From Lysobacter sp. TY2-98 (GTDB taxonomy: Bacteria; Pseudomonadota; Gammaproteobacteria; Xanthomonadales; Xanthomonadaceae), in contig NZ_CP031413.1 in the NCBI RefSeq assembly GCF_003367355.1, positions 806,001 to 870,000 of the forward strand: DNA of 64,000 nt, given 5' to 3'. Below, piece after piece: positions 17,554 through 26,733 of the stretch. The notes below the pieces were generated by a model, which saw only the letters and a list, made by a program, of their open reading frames with translations, searched no databases and was not told the origin of the DNA. The position numbers and the translations under genes are program-made. Numbering within the stretch: the first letter of the stretch is position 1; every line of letters begins with the position of its first letter.

Positions 17554-19581
17554 TCACGGCCAGAGACGCACCTGCTGGTCCGGCTTCGGCTGCATCGGAT
17601 TGCCGACCTTGCACGCGAACGCCGTGCCGAACGTCGGCTGGTTCATCAGCGGCAGGTTCACGCGCCAGCGGCCGGGCGGATACGCGCTGGTCGCGGCGCG
17701 CGCGGTGGCTTCGTCGACCGACACCTGCTCCGGCCAGAGGTGCGCCCAGCCGGTGTAGAACGCCTGCATCGTCTCCTTCGGCGCGCCGGGCTGCGCGGCC
17801 TGCAGCGCGGCCTGCGCGAGCTCGACACCCGCCTGGTCCGCGACGAGCTGGTCGCGCACGAGCGTGCCATTGATCTTGACGCCGGTGAGCTGAGGATAGG
17901 CGAGGGTGCCCGCTTGCGACGAAATGCGATCGCCAAGCGCGGACCACGCGGCGGCTTCGGTGGGCGTCCACCAGTCGCGGCCCTGGCCCTTGGAGTCGAT
18001 CAGGCGACCCTGTGCATCGATCGCATGGCTGAGCTCGTGACCGACCAGTGCACCGTACGCGCCGTACAGCGCCGCGCCGGGCTGCGCGGTGTCGAACACC
18101 GGCGCCTGCAGCATCGCGGCAGTGACGATCAGGCGGTTCTGCGGCACGTCGTAAGTGAGCGCGGGCTGCTGCGGCAGCACGTCCCATCGGCGATCGGCAT
18201 TGCCGCGGCCGATGCGACGCATCTCCTCGCGGTGGCGCCAGGTGGACGCGATCAACATGTTGCTGCCGAAGCTGCCCCGACCCATAGGCTGCACCGAATA
18301 GTCGAGATCGCGACGGGGTGCGCCGACTTCGATCTTGAGCCCGGCGAGCTTGGCTTTTGCTTCGGCCTTTGCTGCATCACCAAGACGCGGATCGCGATCG
18401 ACCATCGCCGACAGCGCATCGCGAATCTGCGTGGCGATCTGCGTGGCCTGCGTACGCGACGTCGCGGGCAGGTAGCGCGCGACGTACTCGCGACCGAGCA
18501 TCGGGCCGGCGGCGAGATTGATCGCGTCGAGCACGTCCTGCTGGCGCGGCGGCGGCAGGACCTGTCCGGCGAGAACGTGATTGCGGAAGTCGAAGCTCGC
18601 GTCGCGCCACGACTTGCTGAGATACGGCGCCATCGCATCGCCCACGCGCCAGCGCAGGAAGGTCTTCCACTCTTCGACCGGCACGCCGGCGATGAGGTTG
18701 TCGAGCGTGGTGAAGAGTTCCGGGTTCGCCATCGACACCTGGTCGTCGGTGACACCCTGCGCCTTGAGGAAGTCGCCGAGCTGCAGGCGCGTGTAGGTCT
18801 TCGCAAGGTTGGCGGTCGGCACCGCGGCGTAGTTCGCGCGCGGGTCGCGCTGCATCGACAGCGGACGTTCCGCCGCGGCGATGCGCGTCTCGATGTCCAT
18901 GACGTAGCCGAGTTCCTGCGGGATCGACGCCTGCGTCGAGCCGGTGAGCAGCAGGATCTTCTGGACGTAGGTGCGGTAGCGGTCCATCACCGCGCGCGTG
19001 TCGGCATCGGTGCGCGAATAGAACGCGGGATCCTGCAGGCCGATGCCGCCGCCGGTGAAGTAGCCGATGTGGCGGCTGGTGTCGGCGAGGTCGACATCGG
19101 CGCTGAAATTGAATGCGACCGGGATACCAACCTGGTGCAGCGCCGCGATCGCCGGCGGAATGTCCTTGGCCTTCTTGATCGCGTTGATGCGGCTGAGCAA
19201 CGGCGCGATCGGGTTCGCGCCATCGCGCTCGACCGCGGCGTCGTCGATACCGCTGGCCCAGAAGTCGCCGAGCAACTTCTGCACATCGTTCTGCGGTGTG
19301 CTCATCGCGCCGTTGAGCAGGTCGATCTGCTGCTGGTAGGCGCGCAAGCGCAGCTGGTCCAGGGCGGAGACCGCCGACACGGCCGGTGAGGCGGGGTTCG
19401 CAGCAAGCCACGCCGCATTCGCATAAGCGTAGAAGTCGGTGCAGGCGCTCGGCGCGGCCGGCTTGGCGGTGCGGGAGGACGACGTGGAGGCCTTCTTTTT
19501 CGCCGCGGCGGCGGATTCGGGCGTGGACGTCAGGGCGAAGAGGGCAACGGCCAGTGCGGCGACGATCGGGCGTGCTGTCAT
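17554..19581 (-). CDS. M13-family metallopeptidase paralogue with altered active site
   Basis: Secreted neprilysin-like (M13) protein of 675 residues with a signal peptide (about 1-27, IVAALAVALFALTSTPESAAAA). The zinc motif is kept as GHELSHAID near residue 516. The downstream motif that supplies the third zinc ligand, ENIAD in active members, reads QLVAD here near residue 577. The substrate-binding NAYY motif is replaced by LTYD. The next gene on this strand, the lipoprotein M13, has the normal versions. I infer reduced, changed or lost peptidase activity. A likely promoter lies at 19609-19617 and the start is supported by AAGGA upstream. Confidence 0.92.
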   Translation of the reverse strand: MTARPIVAALAVALFALTSTPESAAAAKKKASTSSSRTAKPAAPSACTDFYAYANAAWLAANPASPAVSAVSALDQLRLRAYQQQIDLLNGAMSTPQNDVQKLLGDFWASGIDDAAVERDGANPIAPLLSRINAIKKAKDIPPAIAALHQVGIPVAFNFSADVDLADTSRHIGYFTGGGIGLQDPAFYSRTDADTRAVMDRYRTYVQKILLLTGSTQASIPQELGYVMDIETRIAAAERPLSMQRDPRANYAAVPTANLAKTYTRLQLGDFLKAQGVTDDQVSMANPELFTTLDNLIAGVPVEEWKTFLRWRVGDAMAPYLSKSWRDASFDFRNHVLAGQVLPPPRQQDVLDAINLAAGPMLGREYVARYLPATSRTQATQIATQIRDALSAMVDRDPRLGDAAKAEAKAKLAGLKIEVGAPRRDLDYSVQPMGRGSFGSNMLIASTWRHREEMRRIGRGNADRRWDVLPQQPALTYDVPQNRLIVTAAMLQAPVFDTAQPGAALYGAYGALVGHELSHAIDAQGRLIDSKGQGRDWWTPTEAAAWSALGDRISSQAGTLAYPQLTGVKINGTLVRDQLVADQAGVELAQAALQAAQPGAPKETMQAFYTGWAHLWPEQVSVDEATARAATSAYPPGRWRVNLPLMNQPTFGTAFACKVGNPMQPKPDQQVRLWP

Positions 19582-19608
19582 TGCGGGCGTCCTTGGGAAA
19601 CCGGCCGC

Positions 19609-19617
19609 AGTCTAGCA
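19609..19617 (-). promoter_or_regulatory. extended -10 promoter element for the degenerate M13 gene
   Basis: The minus strand reads TGCTAGACT (TG, one base, TAGACT), 27 bases before the ATG at 19581. No convincing -35 is seen. It shows that this gene can be transcribed separately from the other M13 gene. Confidence 0.4.
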
Positions 19618-19677
19618 ACGGACCTGCAGAGCCACTGAACGATTTCCTCACGCGTTCGCACGCGACATCGCAAAAAC

Positions 19678-19705
19678 GAAAGGCCCGGGTCGCCCCGGGC
19701 CTTTC
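19678..19705 (-). terminator. intrinsic terminator of the M13 lipoprotein gene
   Basis: A perfect 12-bp stem (19678-19689 with 19694-19705) has a GCGA loop on the minus strand and is followed by a T-rich run. It lies 23 bases after the stop codon at 19728. Confidence 0.9.
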
Positions 19706-19727
19706 GCGTGTCACGGGATGCGTGCGA

Positions 19728-21833
19728 TTACCAGATCACGACCTGCTGATCGCCACCGCGCACCATCGGGCTGCCCGCCTTGCACTGGAACGCCGCCGCG
19801 AACGCCGGCATGTTCGACGGCGCACCGATCGCACGGAAGTTCGCCGGCGCGTGTTCGTCGGTGGTGATGCGCAGCTTCAGCTCGTCCGGGGTGAAGTTGC
19901 GGCGCCACACCGTGCCGAAGTTGAGGAAGAAGCGCTGATCGCGCGTCAGACCATCGGTCTTCGGATCCGGCGTGCCCGCGGTGGCCTTCTTCATCGCGTC
20001 ATACGCGGTGTTGAGGCCGCCGAGGTCGGCGATGTTCTCGCCGAGCGTGTGGCGACCGTTGACCATCAGGCCCGGTGCCGCCTGGTAACCGCTGAACTGG
20101 TTGATCAGCTTGTCGGTGCGACCTGCGAAGCCCTTCGCATCCGCCGGCGTCCACCAGTTCTCGAAGTTGCCGGTCGGTCCGAAACGGCTGCCCTGGTCGT
20201 CGTAGCCGTGCGTCATCTCGTGGCCGATCACCGCACCGATGCCGCCGTAGTTCATTTCGGCCGGCGCCTTCGGGTCGAAGAACGGCGGCTGCAGGATCGC
20301 GGCCGGGAACACGATCTCGTTCTTCGACGGATCGTAGTAGGCGTTCACCGTCTGCGGGCTCATGCCCCATTCGGTCTTGTCGACCGGCTTGCCGATCTTG
20401 CCGATGTCCCACTTGTAGTTGAACTCGTTCGCGGCGAGCACGTTGCCGATGTAGCTGTCGCGCGAGGTGCTCAGGCCCGTCCAGTCACGCCACTTGTCCG
20501 GATAGCCGATCTTCGGCGTGAACGCGGCCCACTTCTCGATCGCCTTCTTCTTGGTGTCCGGGCTCATCCAGTCGAGGTTCTCGATGCGCGCCTTCAGCGA
20601 CTCGCGCAGGTTCTGCACGAGCGTCTCCATTTGCGCCTTCGAGTCGGCCGGGAACGCCGCCTTGACGTACAGCTGGCCCATCGCTTCGCCGGCCGCGCCG
20701 TTGAGCGTGGCGAGCACGCGCTTGGCGCGCTCCTTGATCTGCTTCTGGCCACGCATCGTCTGGTTGTAGAACGCGAAGTTCTCGTTGACGAACGCGTCCG
20801 ACAGGTACGGCGACGCTTCGTCGACGGTGTGGAAGCGCAGGTAGCTCTGCCACGTGGTCGCCGGCACGTCGTCCAGCATCTTGCTGACTTCCTGGTGGAA
20901 GGACGGGATCGCCAGCGAGAACATCGTCGGCACTTCCAGGCCCTGCGACTTGAAGAACGTCGACCACGGGAAGTTCGGCGTCAGCTTGTCCGCTTCGGCG
21001 GGGCTGACCGGGTGGTAGATCAGCTCGGCGTCACGCGACAGGTCCTCGCGGGACTTCGACACCTTGGCCAGACGCGTTTCGAACGCGACGACGTCGGCCG
21101 CCTGCTTGGCCGCATCGGCGGCGGCGACGCCCGACAGCTCGAGCACCTTGGCGACGTGCGCCTGGTACGCGGCGAGCAGCTGCTTCTTGCTCGGGTCGGT
21201 GTAGAAGGTCGTGTCCGGCAGGCCGAGGCCGCCCTGGAACGCGACGCCGATGTTCATCGACGAGTTCTTGAAGTCCGGCGTCGAACCGAAACCGAACAGC
21301 ACGTTCTCGCCCTTGGCGGCGGACGTGCGGATGTAGTCGGCGATCGCGGCCTTGTCGTTCAGCGCCGCGATCTGGTCGAGGCGCGGCTGGATCGGCTTGA
21401 TGCCCTGCGCGTTGACCTTGGCTTCGTCCATGCCGGTGGCCCAGAAGTCGCTGACGATCTTCTCGACGCCGGTGGCCGACGTGTTCTTCGCGACCTGCTC
21501 GGCGATCTGGCGCTGCACGGCGTTGCTGCGCTCATCGAGCATCTCGAACGCGCCCCACGAGGTGCGGTCGCCCGGAATCTGGTTCGCGGCGAGCCACTTG
21601 CCATTGACGTAGCCGCCGAAGTCGGCGCACGCGTCCTTGGTGGTGTCGAGGTCGGACACCGCGAAGCGGTTCACCGGCGGCAGCTTGCTCTCGTCGAGCG
21701 TAATTGCAGGTGTTGCGGCGGGCGTCGCGGTCGACGCCTTGGCGTCGGCCTTCGGCTCATCCTTGGACGGGCAGCCGGTCAGAACGGCCGCGATGGCCAG
21801 GGGAAGCAGGAGTTGCGATTTCTTGAAAGTCAC
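19728..21833 (-). CDS. M13-family metallopeptidase, lipoprotein
   Basis: Zinc peptidase of the neprilysin/PepO family, 701 residues, anchored as a lipoprotein: the N-terminus VTFKKSQLLLPLAIAAVLTGC has an LTGC lipobox at about Cys21. The catalytic motifs are complete: NAYYDPSKNEIVFPAAILQPPFFD, GHEMTHGYDDQG near residue 538 and GENIADLGGL near 598. The start is GTG 21833 with GGAG about 7 bases upstream; earlier in-frame ATGs would bury the lipobox about 95 residues in. It probably degrades peptides in the periplasm or at the outer membrane. It has its own terminator. Confidence 0.95.
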   Translation of the reverse strand: MTFKKSQLLLPLAIAAVLTGCPSKDEPKADAKASTATPAATPAITLDESKLPPVNRFAVSDLDTTKDACADFGGYVNGKWLAANQIPGDRTSWGAFEMLDERSNAVQRQIAEQVAKNTSATGVEKIVSDFWATGMDEAKVNAQGIKPIQPRLDQIAALNDKAAIADYIRTSAAKGENVLFGFGSTPDFKNSSMNIGVAFQGGLGLPDTTFYTDPSKKQLLAAYQAHVAKVLELSGVAAADAAKQAADVVAFETRLAKVSKSREDLSRDAELIYHPVSPAEADKLTPNFPWSTFFKSQGLEVPTMFSLAIPSFHQEVSKMLDDVPATTWQSYLRFHTVDEASPYLSDAFVNENFAFYNQTMRGQKQIKERAKRVLATLNGAAGEAMGQLYVKAAFPADSKAQMETLVQNLRESLKARIENLDWMSPDTKKKAIEKWAAFTPKIGYPDKWRDWTGLSTSRDSYIGNVLAANEFNYKWDIGKIGKPVDKTEWGMSPQTVNAYYDPSKNEIVFPAAILQPPFFDPKAPAEMNYGGIGAVIGHEMTHGYDDQGSRFGPTGNFENWWTPADAKGFAGRTDKLINQFSGYQAAPGLMVNGRHTLGENIADLGGLNTAYDAMKKATAGTPDPKTDGLTRDQRFFLNFGTVWRRNFTPDELKLRITTDEHAPANFRAIGAPSNMPAFAAAFQCKAGSPMVRGGDQQVVIW

Positions 21834-22249
21834 GTCGGGCTCCGAGGCCAGGACAGGGGTCGACCCGGGCACGCGGGCACGGGCGACACGCCAGAAGGCA
21901 TGCCGGCCGGACACTAGCGGCTGGCGCGGGTGGGGAGGTGTGCCGGAGGTCATGTCGAGGGGCCCCGGCTGAACCGTGGCGGCGAGCGGCCGGGCAGGGC
22001 GTCGCGTTTTCCCGTAGCATGCGCCCGGTCCAGCGTCTGGCATTCCGCCCTTGGGCGCGTTTTCCAGGTTTCTCGCAGGCCCACCTGGGCCGCGCCGCGC
22101 AATGCGGCATCGCGACGTCATCCGCACGCATTCTCGACGCCGACACGCACCGGGTCTTTCCGGCGCGTCACCCTTTCGCTCGCAGCGCGGTCAGGAAAGC
22201 TCCGAGTCGCCCCATGGTTCGCGCCGTGGTGCTTTGCTTTGGAGTTTTC
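21834..22249. other. 416-base divergent intergenic region before rhlE
   Basis: No supported gene. It separates the M13 lipoprotein gene (-) from rhlE (+). TAGCAT at 22015-22020 could be a -10 box for rhlE, which would leave a leader of more than 200 bases. Long leaders are known for some RNA helicase genes, but I see no specific structure to name. Confidence 0.4.
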
Positions 22250-23554
22250 ATGACGATCGAATCCTCGGCTTTCGAGGCCCTCGGCCTGCCGCCCGCCGTG
22301 CTGCGCGCGCTCGCCGACAAGAACTACACGACCCCGACCCCGATCCAGCAGCAGGCGATCCCGCTGGTGCTTTCGGGCCGCGACGTGCTCGGCGGTGCCC
22401 AGACCGGCACCGGCAAGACCGCCGCATTCAGCCTGCCGCTGCTGGCCCGCCTGTCCAAGGCCACGCCGCCGAACGGCCCGCGCCGTCCGCGTGCGCTGAT
22501 CCTCGTGCCGACGCGCGAACTCGCCGTGCAGGTCAACGAGAGCATCCGCAACTACGGTCGCCACCTGCGCCTGACCACCGGCATGATCTTCGGTGGCGTC
22601 GGCATGGGCCCGCAGATGGACCTGCTGCGTCGCGGCGTCGACATCCTCGTCGCCACGCCGGGCCGCCTGATCGACCACCTCGAGCGTGGCACCGCCAAGC
22701 TCGACGCGATCGAAATCCTCGTGCTCGACGAAGCCGACCGCATGCTCGACATGGGCTTCCTCGCGGCGATCAAGCGCATCGTCCAGCAGGTGCCGAAGCA
22801 GCGCCAGACGCTGCTGTTCTCGGCGACGTTCGAGTCGCGCGTGCGCGGCCTCGCGATGGAATTCCTGCGCAACCCGGCGGAAGTCGAAGTGGCGGCGCGC
22901 AACACCATCGCGTCGACGATCCAGCACATCGCGCATCCGGTCGACAACTCGCGCAAGCGCGATCTTCTGACGCACCTGCTCGCGACGCGTTTCCAGGACC
23001 GCGTGCTGGTGTTCGGCAAGACCAAGCACGGCTGCAACCGCCTCGCGGAGCAGCTCGAGGAATCGGGCATCAAGGCGGTCGCGATCCATGGCAACAAGAG
23101 CCAGGCGCAGCGTCAGAAGGCGCTCGATGCGTTCAAGGCCGGGCGCGCACGCGTGCTGGTCGCGACCGACGTGGCCGCGCGCGGCCTCGACATCCCGGCG
23201 CTTCCGCTCGTCATCAACTACGACCTGCCGCTGGTGGCCGAGGACTACGTGCACCGCATCGGCCGCACCGGTCGCAACGGCGCTACGGGTGAAGCGATTT
23301 CGCTGGTCGCGATCGACGAAGGCGGCTTGCTGTCGCAGGTGCAGAAGCTGCTGGGCCAGAACGTGCGACAGGTACTCGTCGAAGGCTTCGCGCCGTCGCA
23401 GCCGCTGCGCATGGATGCCAAGCCGGTGCAGAGCAAGCGCCAGGCGCGTCCTTCGGCACGTCCGCACGGCAAGCCGGCAGTGCGCCATGCGCATGCGCAG
23501 GCCCCGAAGGGCCGGAGCGGTGCAGGCGCGCAGCGTTCGCGTATGGCGCGCTGA
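22250..23554 (+). CDS. rhlE: DEAD-box RNA helicase, RhlE type
   Basis: ATP-dependent RNA helicase of 434 residues, probably active in ribosome assembly or RNA turnover. All core motifs are visible: the Q motif TPTPIQQQAIPLVLSGRDVL, motif I AQTGTGKT near residue 50, PTRELAVQV, TPGRLIDHL, motif II LDEADRMLDMGF near 160, SATFE, and the C-terminal VATDVAARGLDIPALPLVINYDLP and HRIGRTGRNG. The last 50 or so residues are basic and Gln/Pro/Ala-rich, typical of RhlE tails that bind RNA. The start is ATG 22250 behind GGAG. Confidence 0.95.
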   Translation: MTIESSAFEALGLPPAVLRALADKNYTTPTPIQQQAIPLVLSGRDVLGGAQTGTGKTAAFSLPLLARLSKATPPNGPRRPRALILVPTRELAVQVNESIRNYGRHLRLTTGMIFGGVGMGPQMDLLRRGVDILVATPGRLIDHLERGTAKLDAIEILVLDEADRMLDMGFLAAIKRIVQQVPKQRQTLLFSATFESRVRGLAMEFLRNPAEVEVAARNTIASTIQHIAHPVDNSRKRDLLTHLLATRFQDRVLVFGKTKHGCNRLAEQLEESGIKAVAIHGNKSQAQRQKALDAFKAGRARVLVATDVAARGLDIPALPLVINYDLPLVAEDYVHRIGRTGRNGATGEAISLVAIDEGGLLSQVQKLLGQNVRQVLVEGFAPSQPLRMDAKPVQSKRQARPSARPHGKPAVRHAHAQAPKGRSGAGAQRSRMAR

Positions 23555-23603
23555 CCGCGACTGACCGTCGCGACGACGTCGCGGCGCTCGTTCCGCAGTA
23601 ACG

Positions 23604-23640
23604 AAACGCCGCCGGCTGCGAATGCCGGCGGCGTTTTTGT
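23604..23640. terminator. strong terminator after rhlE
   Basis: A perfect 13-bp stem (23604-23616 with 23624-23636) with a 7-base loop is followed by a T tract on the plus strand. It may also serve the convergent DUF1501 gene. Confidence 0.9.
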
Positions 23641-23653
23641 TTGACGACTGGCG

Positions 23654-24796
23654 TCAGGCGATGAGGCCGGTCATCGGGCGTGCGCCGACGCTGTCCGGAA
23701 ACACCTGGCGATCGATCGCGCCGCGATCGAGTCCCATGTGGTCGGCGAGCACGCCCTTGAACACGGCGCGCAGGTCGGTGGTCGCGTGCAGGTCGCGACC
23801 CTCGAACAATGCGGACGGCGACAGGCCGGGCCAGTCCCCCGCGATGCGACCGCCGCGCACCGCGCCGCCCGCGAGGAACGCGACGCCCCCGGTGCCGTGA
23901 TCGGTCCCATCCGTGCCGTTGGCCGCCGCGGTGCGGCCGAATTCGGTGACGATCGCGACGACCGTCTTCGGCCAGATCGATTGCGCCGCGTCGTGGAATG
24001 CGCGCAGTCCGGCATCGAGTTCGCCGAGCTTGCGCTTGAGCTGGTACGCCTGGCCGCCGTGGCTGTCCCAGCCGGTGTCCTCGACGAACGCGACGCGCGG
24101 GCCGTCGTTCGCGCGCATGAAGGTGGCCGCGGCCTGCATCGCCTGCGGCAGACGTAATGCGCCGGATGACCCCATGTCGCCGCTGCGCTGCATCGCATCG
24201 GCGAATGACGGCGCGAGGTCTCGGTCGCTCGCGTAAAGCCCCTGCAGGCGCTGCAGCATCATCGGATCGACGTCGTCGGCGAACGGCGGCGACCACGTGC
24301 GCACATGCCCCGGTCCGCGCGCGGACAACGGCGCGACGCTGGCGACCGCAAGCGCCTCCGCCCCCGCCATCGCCGCGCTGGTGCGGCTCAGCCAGCCCGT
24401 CTGCAGGTGCGCGCTCGCATCGCCCCCGCTTTCGACGTTGTCCTGCGCTTCGAAGTGCGAGCGGCCGCGATAAGGCGGCGCGATGGCGACGACCGGCAGG
24501 AACTGTTTCGACGCATACAGCTGCGAGGCGAACGCGAGCGAGGGATGCAGCCCGAAGCCACCGCCGAGTTTCAGCGCATCGGTGACGGCGAGATCACGGC
24601 GTAGGCGCGCGTAGTCCGGGTCATCGACGGGCGGCAGCGCATGCAGCGCGTCGAGTCCACCGCGCAGCAGCACGACGATAAAACGTACGTCGTCATTGCC
24701 GCGCAGCGCGCCGGCGAACGAGGGCAGGCGCGGCCACAGCGCGAGCGACGCGCTGGCACCGGCGACAGCAAGAAAACGGCGACGGCTCGGATCCAT
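23654..24796 (-). CDS. DUF1501 family protein, Tat-exported
   Basis: DUF1501 protein (alkaline phosphatase/sulfatase-like fold) of 380 residues. The N-terminus MDPSRRRFLAVAGASASLAL carries a twin-arginine signal, so it is exported folded. Core segments include VRFIVVLLRGGLDALHALPP, TGWDSHGGQAYQLKRKLGELDAGL and VVAIVTEFGRTAAANGTDGTDHGTGG, the usual family motifs. It starts one base after the DUF1800 gene ends. The DUF1800-DUF1501 pair is common in bacteria but its role is not established. Confidence 0.9.
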   Translation of the reverse strand: MDPSRRRFLAVAGASASLALWPRLPSFAGALRGNDDVRFIVVLLRGGLDALHALPPVDDPDYARLRRDLAVTDALKLGGGFGLHPSLAFASQLYASKQFLPVVAIAPPYRGRSHFEAQDNVESGGDASAHLQTGWLSRTSAAMAGAEALAVASVAPLSARGPGHVRTWSPPFADDVDPMMLQRLQGLYASDRDLAPSFADAMQRSGDMGSSGALRLPQAMQAAATFMRANDGPRVAFVEDTGWDSHGGQAYQLKRKLGELDAGLRAFHDAAQSIWPKTVVAIVTEFGRTAAANGTDGTDHGTGGVAFLAGGAVRGGRIAGDWPGLSPSALFEGRDLHATTDLRAVFKGVLADHMGLDRGAIDRQVFPDSVGARPMTGLIA

Positions 24797-24797
24797 G

Positions 24798-26213
24798 TCA
24801 GGTTCTCCACTGGAACGCGGGGCTCGCGAACAGCAGTGCGAGGCCCGAACGGGCGGATTCGGCGCGACGCAGCGTGGTGGCGGTCGCGTCGTCGAGATGG
24901 GCGCCCAGCGCGATGCGCGCGGTGGCGAGCGGATCCGGTGTCACAGGCAGCGAGGCGAGGCGCTGTGCGGCCTGGATGCGCTTGAACAGCGCGTCGCCGC
25001 CGCTCCATGCGGTCGTCACGTCGGGAAACCCGGCCGGCGAGCGGGGGGTGAATGCGGGCTCGCCAAGCTGCGTCAGCACCGGTTGCAGGCGCGCGATGGG
25101 TTGCGACGCGTCCATTGCGCGCAATGCGGCGACGAGGAAGTCGTCCGGCGTGCGGAACTTGCGTGCGTCCGGCGCCCACGCTTCCGGGCTGTCGATCAAT
25201 GCGCGATACACGTCGACGAGCGCGCCGCCGCTGCGCGTCCACGCCTGCGCCATGCGATCGACAACGACTTTCGGTGGATCGTCGGCGACGAAATGGCGCG
25301 CGAGTTTGTTCGACACGTGGCGCGCAGTCGCGGGATGCACGGCGAGGTCGCGGAGGATCGCGCGCCCCTGCAGCACGCCGGAATCCGCGTACATGCGGCC
25401 GAGCACGCGACGCGCGCCGCCTTCGTGTGCGTTCGGTCGGAAGACGAAGGCGGTCGATGGCACCGAATCGATCGCTTCGCGCGGCGCAGGTGTGCTCCAG
25501 CCGGTGATCGCGCGCGCCAGCTCGGTGACGTCGGTCTGCGTATAGCCGCCATCGACACCGAGCGTGTGCAGCTCGAGGATTTCGCGTGCGAGATTCTCGT
25601 TGAGCCCGAGTTCGCGCTTGCCGGACAGGCGCCTTGCGATGCGCGAGTCGTCACCCACGGACCGCGTGTTGTCGAGGTAACGAAGCATCGCCGGATGCGA
25701 CGCGACGGCCTGCAGCAGCGCATCGAAGTGACCGAACACGTTCGGGCGGATCGCCTCGCGCTCCATCGGCGCGGCGTAGAGCAGGGCGGGACGCTTGTCG
25801 AGCGACACGGCGAAATGGTTCGACCAGAAGCGCACGAGGCGTTCGGCAAAACCGTCGGGCGTGGTCGCGGCGTGGCGATAACGCGCGTCGAGTTCGGCGC
25901 GCACGGCTTCTCTCAGCTCACCGCGTCCTGCGCGGCGTTGCCGTGCCGGTGTGGGCGCGGCGTCGTCCTGCATGGGCGACATGCCGGGGTCGTCGCGCAT
26001 GCGCTTGTTCTGTCTCGCCGCCGCGAGTGCCACGGCCTCGCGATGCAGGTAGTCGGTGCTCGCGGGCAGCCCACTGAAGGCATTCGCGCCGACGTCGCCC
26101 GACAACTGGCGTGCGAGCACTGCGTGCGGATCGGTCGCGTGGTCGAGATCGCCGGGGCGTGCGCCCAGGCCGAACCGGTTGTACGCGCTGGCGAGTTTCA
26201 GGTCATCGGTCAT
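24798..26213 (-). CDS. DUF1800 family protein
   Basis: A 471-residue DUF1800 protein starting at MTDDLKLASAYNRFGLGARPGDL, with a strong GGGAGGAG ribosome-binding site just upstream. Family features are RLVRFWSNHFAVSLDK, ENLAREILELHTLGVDGGYTQTDVTELARAITGW and HVSNKLARHFVADDPP. No clear signal peptide is visible. It is followed immediately by the Tat-exported DUF1501 protein, and I infer they act together. The open frame extends 19 codons upstream, but that part overlaps the small membrane-protein gene. Confidence 0.9.
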   Translation of the reverse strand: MTDDLKLASAYNRFGLGARPGDLDHATDPHAVLARQLSGDVGANAFSGLPASTDYLHREAVALAAARQNKRMRDDPGMSPMQDDAAPTPARQRRAGRGELREAVRAELDARYRHAATTPDGFAERLVRFWSNHFAVSLDKRPALLYAAPMEREAIRPNVFGHFDALLQAVASHPAMLRYLDNTRSVGDDSRIARRLSGKRELGLNENLAREILELHTLGVDGGYTQTDVTELARAITGWSTPAPREAIDSVPSTAFVFRPNAHEGGARRVLGRMYADSGVLQGRAILRDLAVHPATARHVSNKLARHFVADDPPKVVVDRMAQAWTRSGGALVDVYRALIDSPEAWAPDARKFRTPDDFLVAALRAMDASQPIARLQPVLTQLGEPAFTPRSPAGFPDVTTAWSGGDALFKRIQAAQRLASLPVTPDPLATARIALGAHLDDATATTLRRAESARSGLALLFASPAFQWRT

Positions 26214-26460
26214 TGCGCTCCTCCCGGGACGGAAACGCCCGGGGGAGATCGCGGTTGACCGGTTTTGCACAGGCGCGCGTCAGCGGTGCGCGGTCTTGTT
26301 CAGCGCCGCAGGCATCGAGCGGCCTTGTCGGTGCGAGCGGCCTCGCCGCAATCAGGAACGCGAGGGCGAGGAGGGCGACGCCGAAGGCGATGCCCGCCAC
26401 GATCGCGACGGCATCGCGGAGTGCGGCGCGGTGGCGGAGATCGGGCGCGTCCTGCGTCAT
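26203..26460 (-). CDS. small single-helix membrane protein, unknown
   Basis: A possible 85-residue protein with one strong membrane helix (about residues 17-39, VAIVAGIAFGVALLALAFLI) and a polar Cys-containing tail. Its last 11 bases overlap the DUF1800 start, and its end contains the DUF1800 ribosome-binding site, as expected for translational coupling. I recognise no family. It could also be a chance frame in GC-rich DNA; the hydrophobic helix and the overlap are the only support. Confidence 0.4.
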   Translation of the reverse strand: MTQDAPDLRHRAALRDAVAIVAGIAFGVALLALAFLIAARPLAPTRPLDACGAEQDRAPLTRACAKPVNRDLPRAFPSREERNDR

Positions 26461-26685
26461 CGAGCGGCATTCCGTGGCGTGGGCCGGGTGTTCGCGTATC
26501 CCGCCGGGCGAGGCGACGTGTCGTCCGCGGCATCGCGCGGGCGGCGGACGGCGACAGCTCGGCAGCGGCGGTCCATGGCGAGGCGAATCATCCGCGGCAC
26601 GAACGGCCCGTGCATGGGCCCGGTTGACCGGCGCCGATGCACGGTCGCGCCCGGTGGGCAGACGGTCTTCACGCGACGCCGGAAA

Positions 26686-26716
26686 CGGAACGGGCCGCGT
26701 CGCGCGGCCCGTTCCG
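26686..26716 (-). terminator. terminator hairpin after the DUF885 gene
   Basis: A perfect 14-bp GC-rich stem (26686-26699 with 26703-26716) with a 3-base loop lies 18 bases beyond the DUF885 stop and is followed by TTTCC on the minus strand. The remaining bases up to 26460 hold nothing I can name. Confidence 0.75.
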
Positions 26717-26733
26717 GTGAAGCCGGACGTCGG

